Below are positions 8,107-14,237 of a stretch of DNA of 35,319 nt, one piece after another. Source of the DNA: a virus; the IMG/VR virus record IMGVR_UViG_3300032731_000141, positions 1 to 35,319 of that record. The stretch is one strand, 5' to 3'. The notes below the pieces were generated by a model, which was not told where the DNA came from, did not search any database, and saw nothing but the letters and a program-made list of their open reading frames with translations. How positions within the stretch are numbered: the stretch's first letter is position 1; each line of letters opens with the position of its first letter. The position numbers and the translations under genes were made by a program.

Positions 8107-8984
8107 CTTTATTGTTACTACCTCTTTTTGAGGCGGATATGTCATTTCTGCATATCTCTCTATGTCTCCATAGAGAACGGACTATCCCACAATCTACAAC
8201 ATTACTTGTTTAGATTTTCCGATTATAGTCTCTGAAGCTTCTCTTTAAAATAATTTGACCAATAATTACGATTTTTATTTACCTTAGCATTACAACTTCT
8301 GCACAAGGTTATAAGATTATGTTCATTACAATTATATTTATCATAATCAATGTGATGAACTCCTAATTTCTGAAAATAATCCTTTTCATTTACATTGCAT
8401 TTTTGACAGATAAATTTATCTCTTCGTCTTATTCTTAATTTTAATCTATTATTGAATTCACAAGTATATGGCTCAAAAGACCTACCATCTATCCAATTAC
8501 CAGCTTTATCTCTCAATCTTTTAGATGCTATTATCTTCATCTTTTCTCCCATACTTTTAGGCATTTTCTTGCCTTTATTCCAAGCAGTTTTGCCTTTTTG
8601 CCATTCACCCATTTTCGTTCTTGTTTCTGGAGAATTAAGATAACCTAATCTTTTTTTTCTTTCTAATCTTGATTTACTCATCTTTTCTCTTATCTCCTTT
8701 GAAAGTTTATGTCCCAATCCATTCTTATTTCCCATTAACTTTTTAGAGATTTTCTTTTTCTGTTCTTCTGACATCTTTTGATTTTTTTTCATATAAATAT
8801 ATTTTTTAATTATTATACTTATATTATACTGTATTTCTTGTGTTTTGTCAAATTATTTTAAAGAGCTTGCCTGCGGATTGTCTTTATTCTTTGAATTTTT
8901 ACTGCATCTATTTTTAGATACGAGTATCAAAGACCTAACAAGAGTTTCCCGCAATTTACGGAATTTTCAATTATGCTTTCGCAT
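8107..8984 (-). other. Group I intron 2 in the major capsid gene
   Basis: The leftward strand carries the group I core. Element P is at 8946-8956 (AATTGCGGGAA), Q at 8869-8879 (AATCCGCAGGC), R with the P7 5' strand around 8226-8236 and S at 8179-8188 (GGGATAGTCC). P3 pairs TTCCG with CGGAA. P8 is the hairpin at 8191-8216. Two hairpins follow P7, one with the loop CAGAAATGA shared with intron 1. The HNH ORF lies between Q and R, inside the P6 loop, and its stop codon falls in the R element. The 3' boundary is a G followed by exon 3. The 5' boundary (8984) is the least certain because no perfect U-G P1 was found. Confidence 0.8.
8223..8792 (-). CDS. Intron-encoded HNH homing endonuclease (intron 2)
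   Basis: The 189-residue basic protein has N-terminal NUMOD3-type repeats ('EEQKKKISKKLMGNKNG', 'KEIREKMSKSRLERKK', 'AWNKGKKMPKSMGEKMK'). A C-terminal HNH domain follows: 'CQKCNVNEKDY', 'VHHIDYDKYNCNEHNLITLC', 'CNAKVNKN'. It resembles the enzyme at 6007-6777. It lies in the P6 loop of intron 2; its last codons (LQRL and TAA) overlap the conserved R/P7 region of the ribozyme. It presumably cuts intronless capsid alleles to spread the intron. Confidence 0.85.
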   Translation of the reverse strand: MKKNQKMSEEQKKKISKKLMGNKNGLGHKLSKEIREKMSKSRLERKKRLGYLNSPETRTKMGEWQKGKTAWNKGKKMPKSMGEKMKIIASKRLRDKAGNWIDGRSFEPYTCEFNNRLKLRIRRRDKFICQKCNVNEKDYFQKLGVHHIDYDKYNCNEHNLITLCRSCNAKVNKNRNYWSNYFKEKLQRL

Positions 8985-9607
8985 AAAGGGTGCTATATTT
9001 TAACACAACGTTTGGACCTTGCATATTGATTGCTTCTGATTCTTTGTATTGCTGTCCGTGTTTATCATCAATGAATCTTGTATCTACTGCAGCCCAAGCA
9101 GTTGAAGATGACATATATACGAGTTCAACAAGTTCAAAATCATCAACAGCATTACCATCATTTGAAAAGGTTTGTGGTAATTTTCCTGCCTTAATCGCAC
9201 CTTTAATTTCTTTAAAAGTGTGATAAGCTTCTCCACCTTTCTTTACAAAGATACGGTCAGCTTTAATATCTAGTGGATTCCCTTTTGGTGATAGAATCAA
9301 CGACTGCGTTCTGTCTAATGCTTTTAGTGCATTATAACTTGCTGCAGGATTATAATTACTGCCATTATAGACAATATTATTGTTGTTTGTTCCACCATCC
9401 TCACGAGTATGTGATGAACTTCCCCAAGGTTGTCCATCTGCAGAGGTAACTGTCTTTGTGTAATTACCATTCGCATCTAATACTGAGTATGTACTACTGG
9501 CGTATTCATTGATTGTATCTGTAATCATCTTTTCTCTCTTGCGTAAACAAGTCTTTTTCAATTCATCAACAATTCCTTCCAGTTTTCTTTTTTTGATACC
9601 AAACTTC
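8985..9607 (-). CDS. Major capsid protein, exon 2 (central part)
   Basis: The exon continues the capsid frame from exon 1 and reads KFGIKKRKLEGIVDELKKTC at its start. It then includes 'ASYNALKALDRTQSLILSPK', 'RIFVKKGGEAYHTFKEI', and 'NMQGPNVVLKYSTL' at its end. Without intron knowledge a shorter gene starting at an internal Met (9561) and ending at a stop inside the intron (8971) would be called. The motif 'KALDRTQSLILSPK' followed by 'KGGEAYHTFKEIKGAIKAGK' is capsid-like in my judgement. It lies downstream of terminase, portal, scaffold-like and cement-like genes, exactly where the major capsid gene is expected. An HK97-type fold is likely but unverified. Confidence 0.75.
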
Positions 9608-9617
9608 CCGTTTGTTA

Positions 9618-10259
9618 CTATTCATACAAGTTTGACTTTAATTTTTTTGCTTTTTTTAAAATATATAATTTATGATATTTTGCGTGTTCTGATTGAGAAG
9701 AAAATAAATATAAATTTTTCAATCTGCTATCTTCCCTAATAAAATTTATATGATGAACAATTTCTTCTTTCTTTAAATATCTTTTAAGTTGGTTTTCAAC
9801 AACCAAACGATGCTCCATTACATAACCACGACTATTACAATTTGGATGTTCTGGCACATATATCCACGTATATCCTTTTTTACTTTTATATTTGCCACCC
9901 GTCCACCAAGGGCTATCTTCTCTTTTTCTTGGGTCTCCAACTTTACGTGGTGTAATGTTATATTCAATTATCCAACGATGAACAGTCTTGAAGTCTTCAT
10001 TTATTTCTTTTGCAATTTCTCTAAGAGATTTATTTTTTTTTGTGTATTCATTTATTAACCACTTTTTTGATTTCTTATCTCTACTCCCACCAAAACCTCT
10101 TTTTTTAATCTTTGCTTTTGCAAGCCATTGGTCAATTGTTTTTCTACTTGCACCGACAATGTCTGCAATAGCTCTACTTGGCAACTGTTCAATTATATAT
10201 TTTTGATATAACCACTCTTTAGAGCGGTATTTTTGTGAAACATTTAGTATTTTTGGCAT
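9618..10259 (-). CDS. Intron-encoded HNH_3-type homing endonuclease with HTH repeats (intron 1)
   Basis: The 213-residue protein has two N-terminal helix-turn-helix units: 'LPSRAIADIVGASRKTIDQW' (about 29-48) and 'KSLREIAKEINEDFKTVHRW' (about 76-95). An HNH_3-type nuclease domain follows: 'RGYVMEHRLVVENQLKRYL', 'EEIVHHINFIREDSRLKNL', 'HAKYHKLY'. This differs in family and DNA-binding domains from the intron 2 enzyme, so the two introns acquired endonucleases independently. It lies downstream of the complete ribozyme core, ending 10 nt before the 3' splice site. Confidence 0.85.
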   Translation of the reverse strand: MPKILNVSQKYRSKEWLYQKYIIEQLPSRAIADIVGASRKTIDQWLAKAKIKKRGFGGSRDKKSKKWLINEYTKKNKSLREIAKEINEDFKTVHRWIIEYNITPRKVGDPRKREDSPWWTGGKYKSKKGYTWIYVPEHPNCNSRGYVMEHRLVVENQLKRYLKKEEIVHHINFIREDSRLKNLYLFSSQSEHAKYHKLYILKKAKKLKSNLYE

Positions 10260-10384
10260 AATAGTTATTTAGTTATTATACCTTTATTCTACCAAATTTC
10301 CACATCTTTGTCAAACTTGTCAATGAACGATGTGGTCATTTCTGCCACATTCTGCATATTTCTATGCAGTCCAGACTATCCAAT

Positions 10385-10482
10385 AATCTACAACATTATT
10401 TGTTTAGATTCCCTGATTATAGTCGTTGAAGCTCCCCTTTCGGGTTTGCCTGCGGATTGTCTACAACATTACTTGTTTAGAT
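10385..10482 (-). repeat. Duplicated hairpin inside intron 1 (P5 and P8 arms)
   Basis: The hairpin with ends TCTAAACAAGTAATGTTGTAGA appears at 10460-10482 (between P and Q) and, with one base change, at 10385-10410 (P8). A third copy is the P8 arm of intron 2 at 8191-8216. Two non-homologous positions of the ribozyme therefore carry almost the same stem-loop. Confidence 0.7.
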
Positions 10483-10536
10483 GTTCCCGCAATTTACAGG
10501 GTTGCAACTAAGTATTTCTACCTAGTGATGCCGATT

Positions 10537-10823
10537 AACATATGTTTGGTAACTGCGAGCATTTTCCCAAATTCAACTTGGGTAAATGTCTGGTCAAATC
10601 CTTGAACAGGACTCTCTGCTATTACTGACGCATTTTGTGTTATACGCCCAGCAAGACCTAAGTCAGAGATATCTGTCTCTTTTAGGTAGTAATCGGTCAC
10701 ACCAGTTTCAACATTACAAATCTTATTGAAATTCTCTGGTTCTTTATTGTCCCAACTACCCCACGCCTTTTGGATTGCGACATCTACTAAATCTGCCGCA
10801 CTATTTAAATCCAATGGGATCAT
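10537..10823 (-). CDS. Major capsid protein, exon 1 (N-terminus)
   Basis: The exon starts at ATG 10823 (MIPLDLNSAADLVDVAIQKA), preceded in frame by a stop. It runs to the 5' splice site after 'EFGKMLAVTKHM'. Beyond it the frame reads only seven or so intron-encoded residues before a stop at 10518, as expected for an intron. Together with exons 2 and 3 it encodes a protein of about 335 residues, presumably the shell-forming subunit. An out-of-frame ATG (MLKEYD...) overlaps the start, part of the GATG leader pattern seen before several head genes. Confidence 0.75.
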
Positions 10824-10852
10824 ATTCTTTTAGCATCTTTTAATTATTTACC

Positions 10853-11305
10853 TTAGACATTCAACTGATTCATTGAACCAACATACATCACAAGTGCCTT
10901 TTTATCTGAAGCTGCTCCAACTGGTACAAGTTGTAAAAATACACCTTCTTTGGCAGCATTATCAGTTCCAGTATTATTTAATGTATCGTGGTCAGTTAAA
11001 ACCATCCTTTGTAGATTATCATCTGCGGAACTATCATTAGTTAAGTCTGCTTCTAATATCATACCGTGAATAAGAGGTACTACCTCTACTGTTACATCTG
11101 CTGAAACTTGAATTGATTTCGCTACACCAAATAAGCCAGTATTTGCACTTGCTGGATAAGAAGCACTTGTAGCTCTCTCAAGTCCATTATTTGCAGTATC
11201 TCTTTGTAGAATATCACCAACTGCTACTGCCGCACCTGCTACCTTTGCAAGTTCAATACCAGCTGTGTCTATCTTAACTCCAGCACTATTTACAATTAAG
11301 AACAT
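10853..11305 (-). CDS. Capsid cement / head decoration-like protein (paralogue 2)
   Basis: The 150-residue beta-rich protein has 'GAAVAVGDILQRDTANNGLE', 'GLFGVAKSIQVSADVTVEVV' and 'LTDHDTLNNTGTD'. The pattern of a 'GD.L' strand, then 'G.A', then a Val-rich strand resembles DUF2190-type capsid cement proteins. It shares 'LTDHDTL(D/N)N.GTD' and 'AASDKK' near the C-terminus with the next gene (11332-11781), so the two are tandem paralogues. It lies just upstream of the capsid gene, fitting a role stabilising the shell. Confidence 0.65.
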   Translation of the reverse strand: MFLIVNSAGVKIDTAGIELAKVAGAAVAVGDILQRDTANNGLERATSASYPASANTGLFGVAKSIQVSADVTVEVVPLIHGMILEADLTNDSSADDNLQRMVLTDHDTLNNTGTDNAAKEGVFLQLVPVGAASDKKALVMYVGSMNQLNV

Positions 11306-11331
11306 ATTTTTCTTTTAGCATCTTTTAATTA

Positions 11332-11781
11332 TTAGGCTGTTGCCTGCCCAGCAGGATTTATCACTCTAACGTGAACTTTTTTATCTGATGCAGCACCTAT
11401 AATCTTAATCACTTCAAAAATATCCTTTGCTGATGTGCCATCTGTCCCATCATTATCAAGTGTGTCGTGGTCAGTTAGATGATACCTATGTCCTATCTGA
11501 CTTGTTGCTGTGTCTGAATTACAATCAACTTCAAAAACTTGATTGTGTTGAAAGAATAAAACATCCACTTCTGTATCAGTAGCAGCTTTATCACCCACCA
11601 CTACGCCAGCATAACAATCACTTCCGTGATTATCTGTATCTGATGTAGCTCGCTGGACATAGTTCTCACTTCTGTCCCAAGCTAATACATCACCGCCAAC
11701 TAATGCTTGTGAAGTATTCTTGGCGATAGGAACGTGACTATCATCTTGAATAGACCCGACATTATTAATTCTTTGAAACAT
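11332..11781 (-). CDS. Capsid cement / head decoration-like protein (paralogue 1)
   Basis: The 149-residue protein is of the same length and layout as its neighbour: 'ALVGGDVLAWDRSENYVQRA', 'CYAGVVVGDKAATDTEVDVL', 'HLTDHDTLDNDGTDG', 'AASDKKVHVRV'. It has no signal or membrane segment. A mini-ORF (ATG TCA AAA TAA) ends 2 bp before its start. I infer a trimeric-type decoration protein on the capsid exterior; the family name is a suggestion only. Confidence 0.65.
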   Translation of the reverse strand: MFQRINNVGSIQDDSHVPIAKNTSQALVGGDVLAWDRSENYVQRATSDTDNHGSDCYAGVVVGDKAATDTEVDVLFFQHNQVFEVDCNSDTATSQIGHRYHLTDHDTLDNDGTDGTSAKDIFEVIKIIGAASDKKVHVRVINPAGQATA

Positions 11782-11798
11782 ATTTATTTTGACATCTT

Positions 11799-12599
11799 TT
11801 ATTTTTCCATATCCTCAATTTCTTCTTCCGAATAACCGCCATTTCTGAATACATCTTTTTGGTCGTTTGTAAACTTTCTTGCTTTAGGGGTATTTCCTTT
11901 GGCTTTACCTCCACCTGCACCACCAATAGTGGCTGTCTTATTCTTTTGGATTTTTGCCAATGTTCGTGCCTCAGAATCGTCTTTTTTAAAAACCCCCATT
12001 GCCTTTTCTAGTAAAGCACCAATCTTAATTGGATCTGTTGGCTTCTTAAAAAGATTAAACTCTTGCATTAATGCTCCCCACCTTTCATCATTTAAGTCAT
12101 TTTTCTTTGCGAATTCTGGATGTTTTTCAATAAAAGATGCAACTTGTTGGTCTTGAACTTGTTTAAAAGTTAAACCAGCAACATCTTCTTTCTTAACATA
12201 TCCAGAGTTTTGCATTATCTTCTCAATTGTTCTTGTTAAAGATTTGACTTCATTCTCTTTCCAACCCTCTTCTTCTGCAATTTCTTTCGCAATCTTATCT
12301 GCATCAATTACTTCTCCTTTGTCTTTTTTATCTTCAACTTTATCTTCAATTGTTCTCTTTAAGTCTGCATTTTCTCTTGACTTTTTATGATAATCGGGTA
12401 AAAGTTTATCGTATTGCGATGCTTTCCATCGCAATTCATTCTCATCTTCTTTTTCAACCTCTTCCTCTTCCTCTTCTTCTTCTTCTTTCTCAACAAGCTC
12501 TTCTGCCCCCTCCTCTTTTTTCTCAGGAGAGCCTTCTTCTTTTTCCTCTTCTTCTTCAATTTCTTCCTCTTCCTCATTTATTTTTTTTTCGTCTAACAT
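11799..12599 (-). CDS. Putative capsid scaffolding protein
   Basis: The 266-residue protein is extremely acidic in its first 55 residues (runs of Glu broken by Lys, Pro and Leu). It is then highly charged and helical with coiled-coil potential (residues 60-140), with a Gly-rich basic linker 'ATIGGAGGGKAKGNTPKARK' about residues 220-240. No protease motif is visible. Position (after portal-side genes, before cement and capsid genes), length and composition fit a phage scaffold that fills the procapsid. The reverse-strand frames across the Glu run are low-complexity shadows. Confidence 0.65.
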   Translation of the reverse strand: MLDEKKINEEEEEIEEEEEKEEGSPEKKEEGAEELVEKEEEEEEEEEVEKEDENELRWKASQYDKLLPDYHKKSRENADLKRTIEDKVEDKKDKGEVIDADKIAKEIAEEEGWKENEVKSLTRTIEKIMQNSGYVKKEDVAGLTFKQVQDQQVASFIEKHPEFAKKNDLNDERWGALMQEFNLFKKPTDPIKIGALLEKAMGVFKKDDSEARTLAKIQKNKTATIGGAGGGKAKGNTPKARKFTNDQKDVFRNGGYSEEEIEDMEK

Positions 12600-12624
12600 A
12601 TAAGCTGTATTTATTTTACTTGGA

Positions 12625-12669
12625 TATTGTAGATATAATTGTTTTGAAAACTTGAGAATATCTATAATA
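12625..12669. repeat. Intergenic hairpin upstream of the scaffold gene
   Basis: TATTGTAGATAT (12625-12636) pairs with ATATCTATAATA (12658-12669), 12 bp with one G-U, in the leader of the scaffold-like gene. It may be a regulatory leader structure. Confidence 0.4.
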
Positions 12670-12710
12670 GCTGTAAAAATTTAACTTGGGTTATTATGTT
12701 TAATTTTTAT

Positions 12711-12789
12711 ATTGATATTACTTTCTATATGCATTGTTCTCACAAGATGCCTTATTGCAAGATGCAAAGTTATAGAAAGTAATATCAAT
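12711..12789. repeat. 19-bp perfect inverted repeat with 41-nt loop
   Basis: The sequence at 12711-12729 is the exact reverse complement of 12771-12789. The loop itself can fold (GCAT and ATGC arms) and contains GATGC twice. The element fills most of the 200-bp gap between two leftward head genes. No U-run follows on the leftward transcript. Candidates are an RNase III-type processing site, an attenuator of late transcription or a small mobile inverted repeat. Confidence 0.6.
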
Positions 12790-12799
12790 GTTTAAAACT

Positions 12800-13252
12800 C
12801 TATTCAAATATTGGCTGTGGTGCGTGATTATTTCTGAATCTAGTTACAATTTCTTCCTTTACTAGATTAAGCCAATTTTCTATTTGCTGTTCACTACCTA
12901 TTCTGCAACTTCTTACATCTCCCATTACTTCTTTAGCTCTTGGATGATTTTTAGGAAATACTTGTTTTCTTTCTAATACAGCTGAATCAACTAATTCTTC
13001 TGGAACTTCTATTTCAAGAAGCTGAAATTGACCGAAGCCCAATATCCTAAATACAAATTTTGTTCCTAGAACACGTTCAACGATTGCACTTACAGTTTCG
13101 TCTGGTGTGCTAACTGGAACATTACTTACCTTTTCTGTTCTAAGCTTTAGATTCTCTGTCTTTAGTTTTTGTATTTCTTCTTGTAAACTTCCTATTGATG
13201 TATCCTCCTCCCTTTCTAACGCCTTTAAATCGTTTGTAATTTCTTCTGACAT
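12800..13252 (-). CDS. Hypothetical head-region protein with coiled coil
   Basis: The 150-residue protein has an N-terminal coiled coil (about residues 5-42, 'LQEEIQKLKTENLKLRTEK'), then a globular domain. The latter includes 'FRILGFGQFQLLEIEVPEEL', 'HPRAKEVMGDVRSCRIGS' and a Trp/Leu-rich helix. It is preceded by a mini-ORF (ATG CCA ATA AAA TAA) upstream of its ATG. It lies in the portal-capsid interval; a head assembly role is possible but I do not recognise the family. Confidence 0.55.
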   Translation of the reverse strand: MSEEITNDLKALEREEDTSIGSLQEEIQKLKTENLKLRTEKVSNVPVSTPDETVSAIVERVLGTKFVFRILGFGQFQLLEIEVPEELVDSAVLERKQVFPKNHPRAKEVMGDVRSCRIGSEQQIENWLNLVKEEIVTRFRNNHAPQPIFE

Positions 13253-13282
13253 AAATTATTTTATTGGCATCTTTTTTTAATT

Positions 13283-13582
13283 TTATTTTTTCTTTAGATG
13301 TTTCTTTGCTTGTTCTGTTTCTATTGCTTTTAAAGATTCAACTTTATTCTTACTCTCAGATTCTTTTATGTTCTTATATTCAACTAACTCCAAATTATCA
13401 CTTACTAATTTTCTGTTATCTTTTTTAAGCTCCTTAATTTCTTCTTTTAGTAATGGAATAGAACGTAGAACGTCATCCAATTTATCATCCTCAATTGACT
13501 CAAGACAATCGGCAAGATTCTGAGCCTCTTGTGCGGTTGTGCAGTGAATAAGAACTTCCTTTTGGGATTTATTAAAACGCAT
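13283..13582 (-). CDS. Hypothetical small coiled-coil protein
   Basis: The 99-residue, strongly charged protein has 'HCTTAQEAQNLADCLESIED' near the N-terminus and a long coiled coil ('LLKEEIKELKKDNRKLVSDN') to a basic C-terminus 'AKKHLKKK'. A 2-codon mini-ORF (ATG CCC TAA) sits just before its ATG. No known family is recognised. Confidence 0.5.
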   Translation of the reverse strand: MRFNKSQKEVLIHCTTAQEAQNLADCLESIEDDKLDDVLRSIPLLKEEIKELKKDNRKLVSDNLELVEYKNIKESESKNKVESLKAIETEQAKKHLKKK

Positions 13583-13597
13583 ATTTTAGGGCATCGT

Positions 13598-13987
13598 TTA
13601 TATTAAATCGTTTATCTCTGGAATGAATCCAGACTTTCCTTTATTAACAAATAGTTCTGCAGGGACCTTTACTCTATATGGGAATGTTACCAAATCACCT
13701 GCCTTTTGATTGCTTTTTAGTTTAATTGTTACATTAGTGTTAATATGTCTTACCGTATTTAATGTAGTAGGCATAAGAGCTTCCTGTTGTTCGTCATTAG
13801 ACATTAGAAAGATTGCAGACAATATCTCTTCAAACTTTATTGTTGATTTTCTCTTTCCTACCTTGATTTGTAGCAATTTCTCTTCCTTTCCAGTGCTATC
13901 AATATCAATTACTAATTGAATGGAAGTTTTATCTGTTCCTGAAAGATTCTTGATAAATATTTCGTCATTTTTTATATTTTCTAACAT
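13598..13987 (-). CDS. Hypothetical head-region protein
   Basis: The 129-residue, mainly beta protein ('TSIQLVIDIDSTGKEEKLLQ', 'NTNVTIKLKSNQKAGDLVTF', 'YRVKVPAELFVNKG') has no Cys pairs or membrane segment. It begins 1 bp after the stop of the upstream small gene, so it is translationally coupled. Gene order (portal, small gene, this gene) would suit a connector or head-completion protein, but there is no motif to prove it. Confidence 0.5.
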   Translation of the reverse strand: MLENIKNDEIFIKNLSGTDKTSIQLVIDIDSTGKEEKLLQIKVGKRKSTIKFEEILSAIFLMSNDEQQEALMPTTLNTVRHINTNVTIKLKSNQKAGDLVTFPYRVKVPAELFVNKGKSGFIPEINDLI

Positions 13988-13988
13988 T

Positions 13989-14237
13989 TTATTTCATTGG
14001 TATTGGTGGTTTATCTTGTAGAACTTCTGTTTCTAGTTCTTCAAGTAATCCTACAATATTTGATAATCCATAATTAACACACGCCTCTCTATATACTTCA
14101 TCTTTAGTTAGTGTTTTTACATCAATTTCCGAACTTGTAACCTCTTTTATCTGTTCCTGTATATTTAACTTAAAATTATCCCAGTGCTCTGATTTAATTA
14201 GTGCCTTTGTATTAGCATTTGGTTTTATTTTATTCAT
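13989..14237 (-). CDS. Small hypothetical protein downstream of portal
   Basis: The 82-residue helical protein contains 'IKSEHWDNFKLNIQEQIKEV' and 'VGLLEELETEVLQDKPPIP'. Its ATG overlaps the TGA stop of the portal gene (ATGA), which shows translational coupling and shows that TGA is read as stop here. The family is not recognised. Confidence 0.55.
   Translation of the reverse strand: MNKIKPNANTKALIKSEHWDNFKLNIQEQIKEVTSSEIDVKTLTKDEVYREACVNYGLSNIVGLLEELETEVLQDKPPIPMK

Larger units (their letters stand above)
9608..10536 (-). other. Group I intron 1 in the major capsid gene
   Basis: The core is compact at the 5' end: P at 10484-10494 (AATTGCGGGAA), Q at 10448-10458 (AATCCGCAGGC), R at 10420-10430 (TTCAACGACTA) and S at 10374-10381 (GGATAGTC). 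P4 pairs TGCGG/CCGCA, P3 CCCTG/CAGGG and P7 GACTA/TAGTC; P6a has a GAAA tetraloop. A P1 helix is seen: exon ATGTT pairs with GGCAT across the 4-nt AATC, with a U-G at the splice site. Splicing after 10537 and joining to 9607 gives 'TKHM-L-KFGIKKRK', an uninterrupted frame. The endonuclease ORF lies after S, in the P9 region. Confidence 0.85.

Noticed and set aside
8971-9561. Stand-alone 196-residue protein starting MKKTCLRKREKM
   Set aside because: The frame is open upstream to the intron boundary with capsid-like sequence (KFGIKKRKLEGIVDEL), and its stop lies inside intron 2; it is an exon.
12359-12655. Frames opposite or within the Glu-rich scaffold gene
   Set aside because: They are low-complexity shadows (poly-Phe/Leu or poly-Lys/Arg) of the GAA/GAG-rich coding strand.
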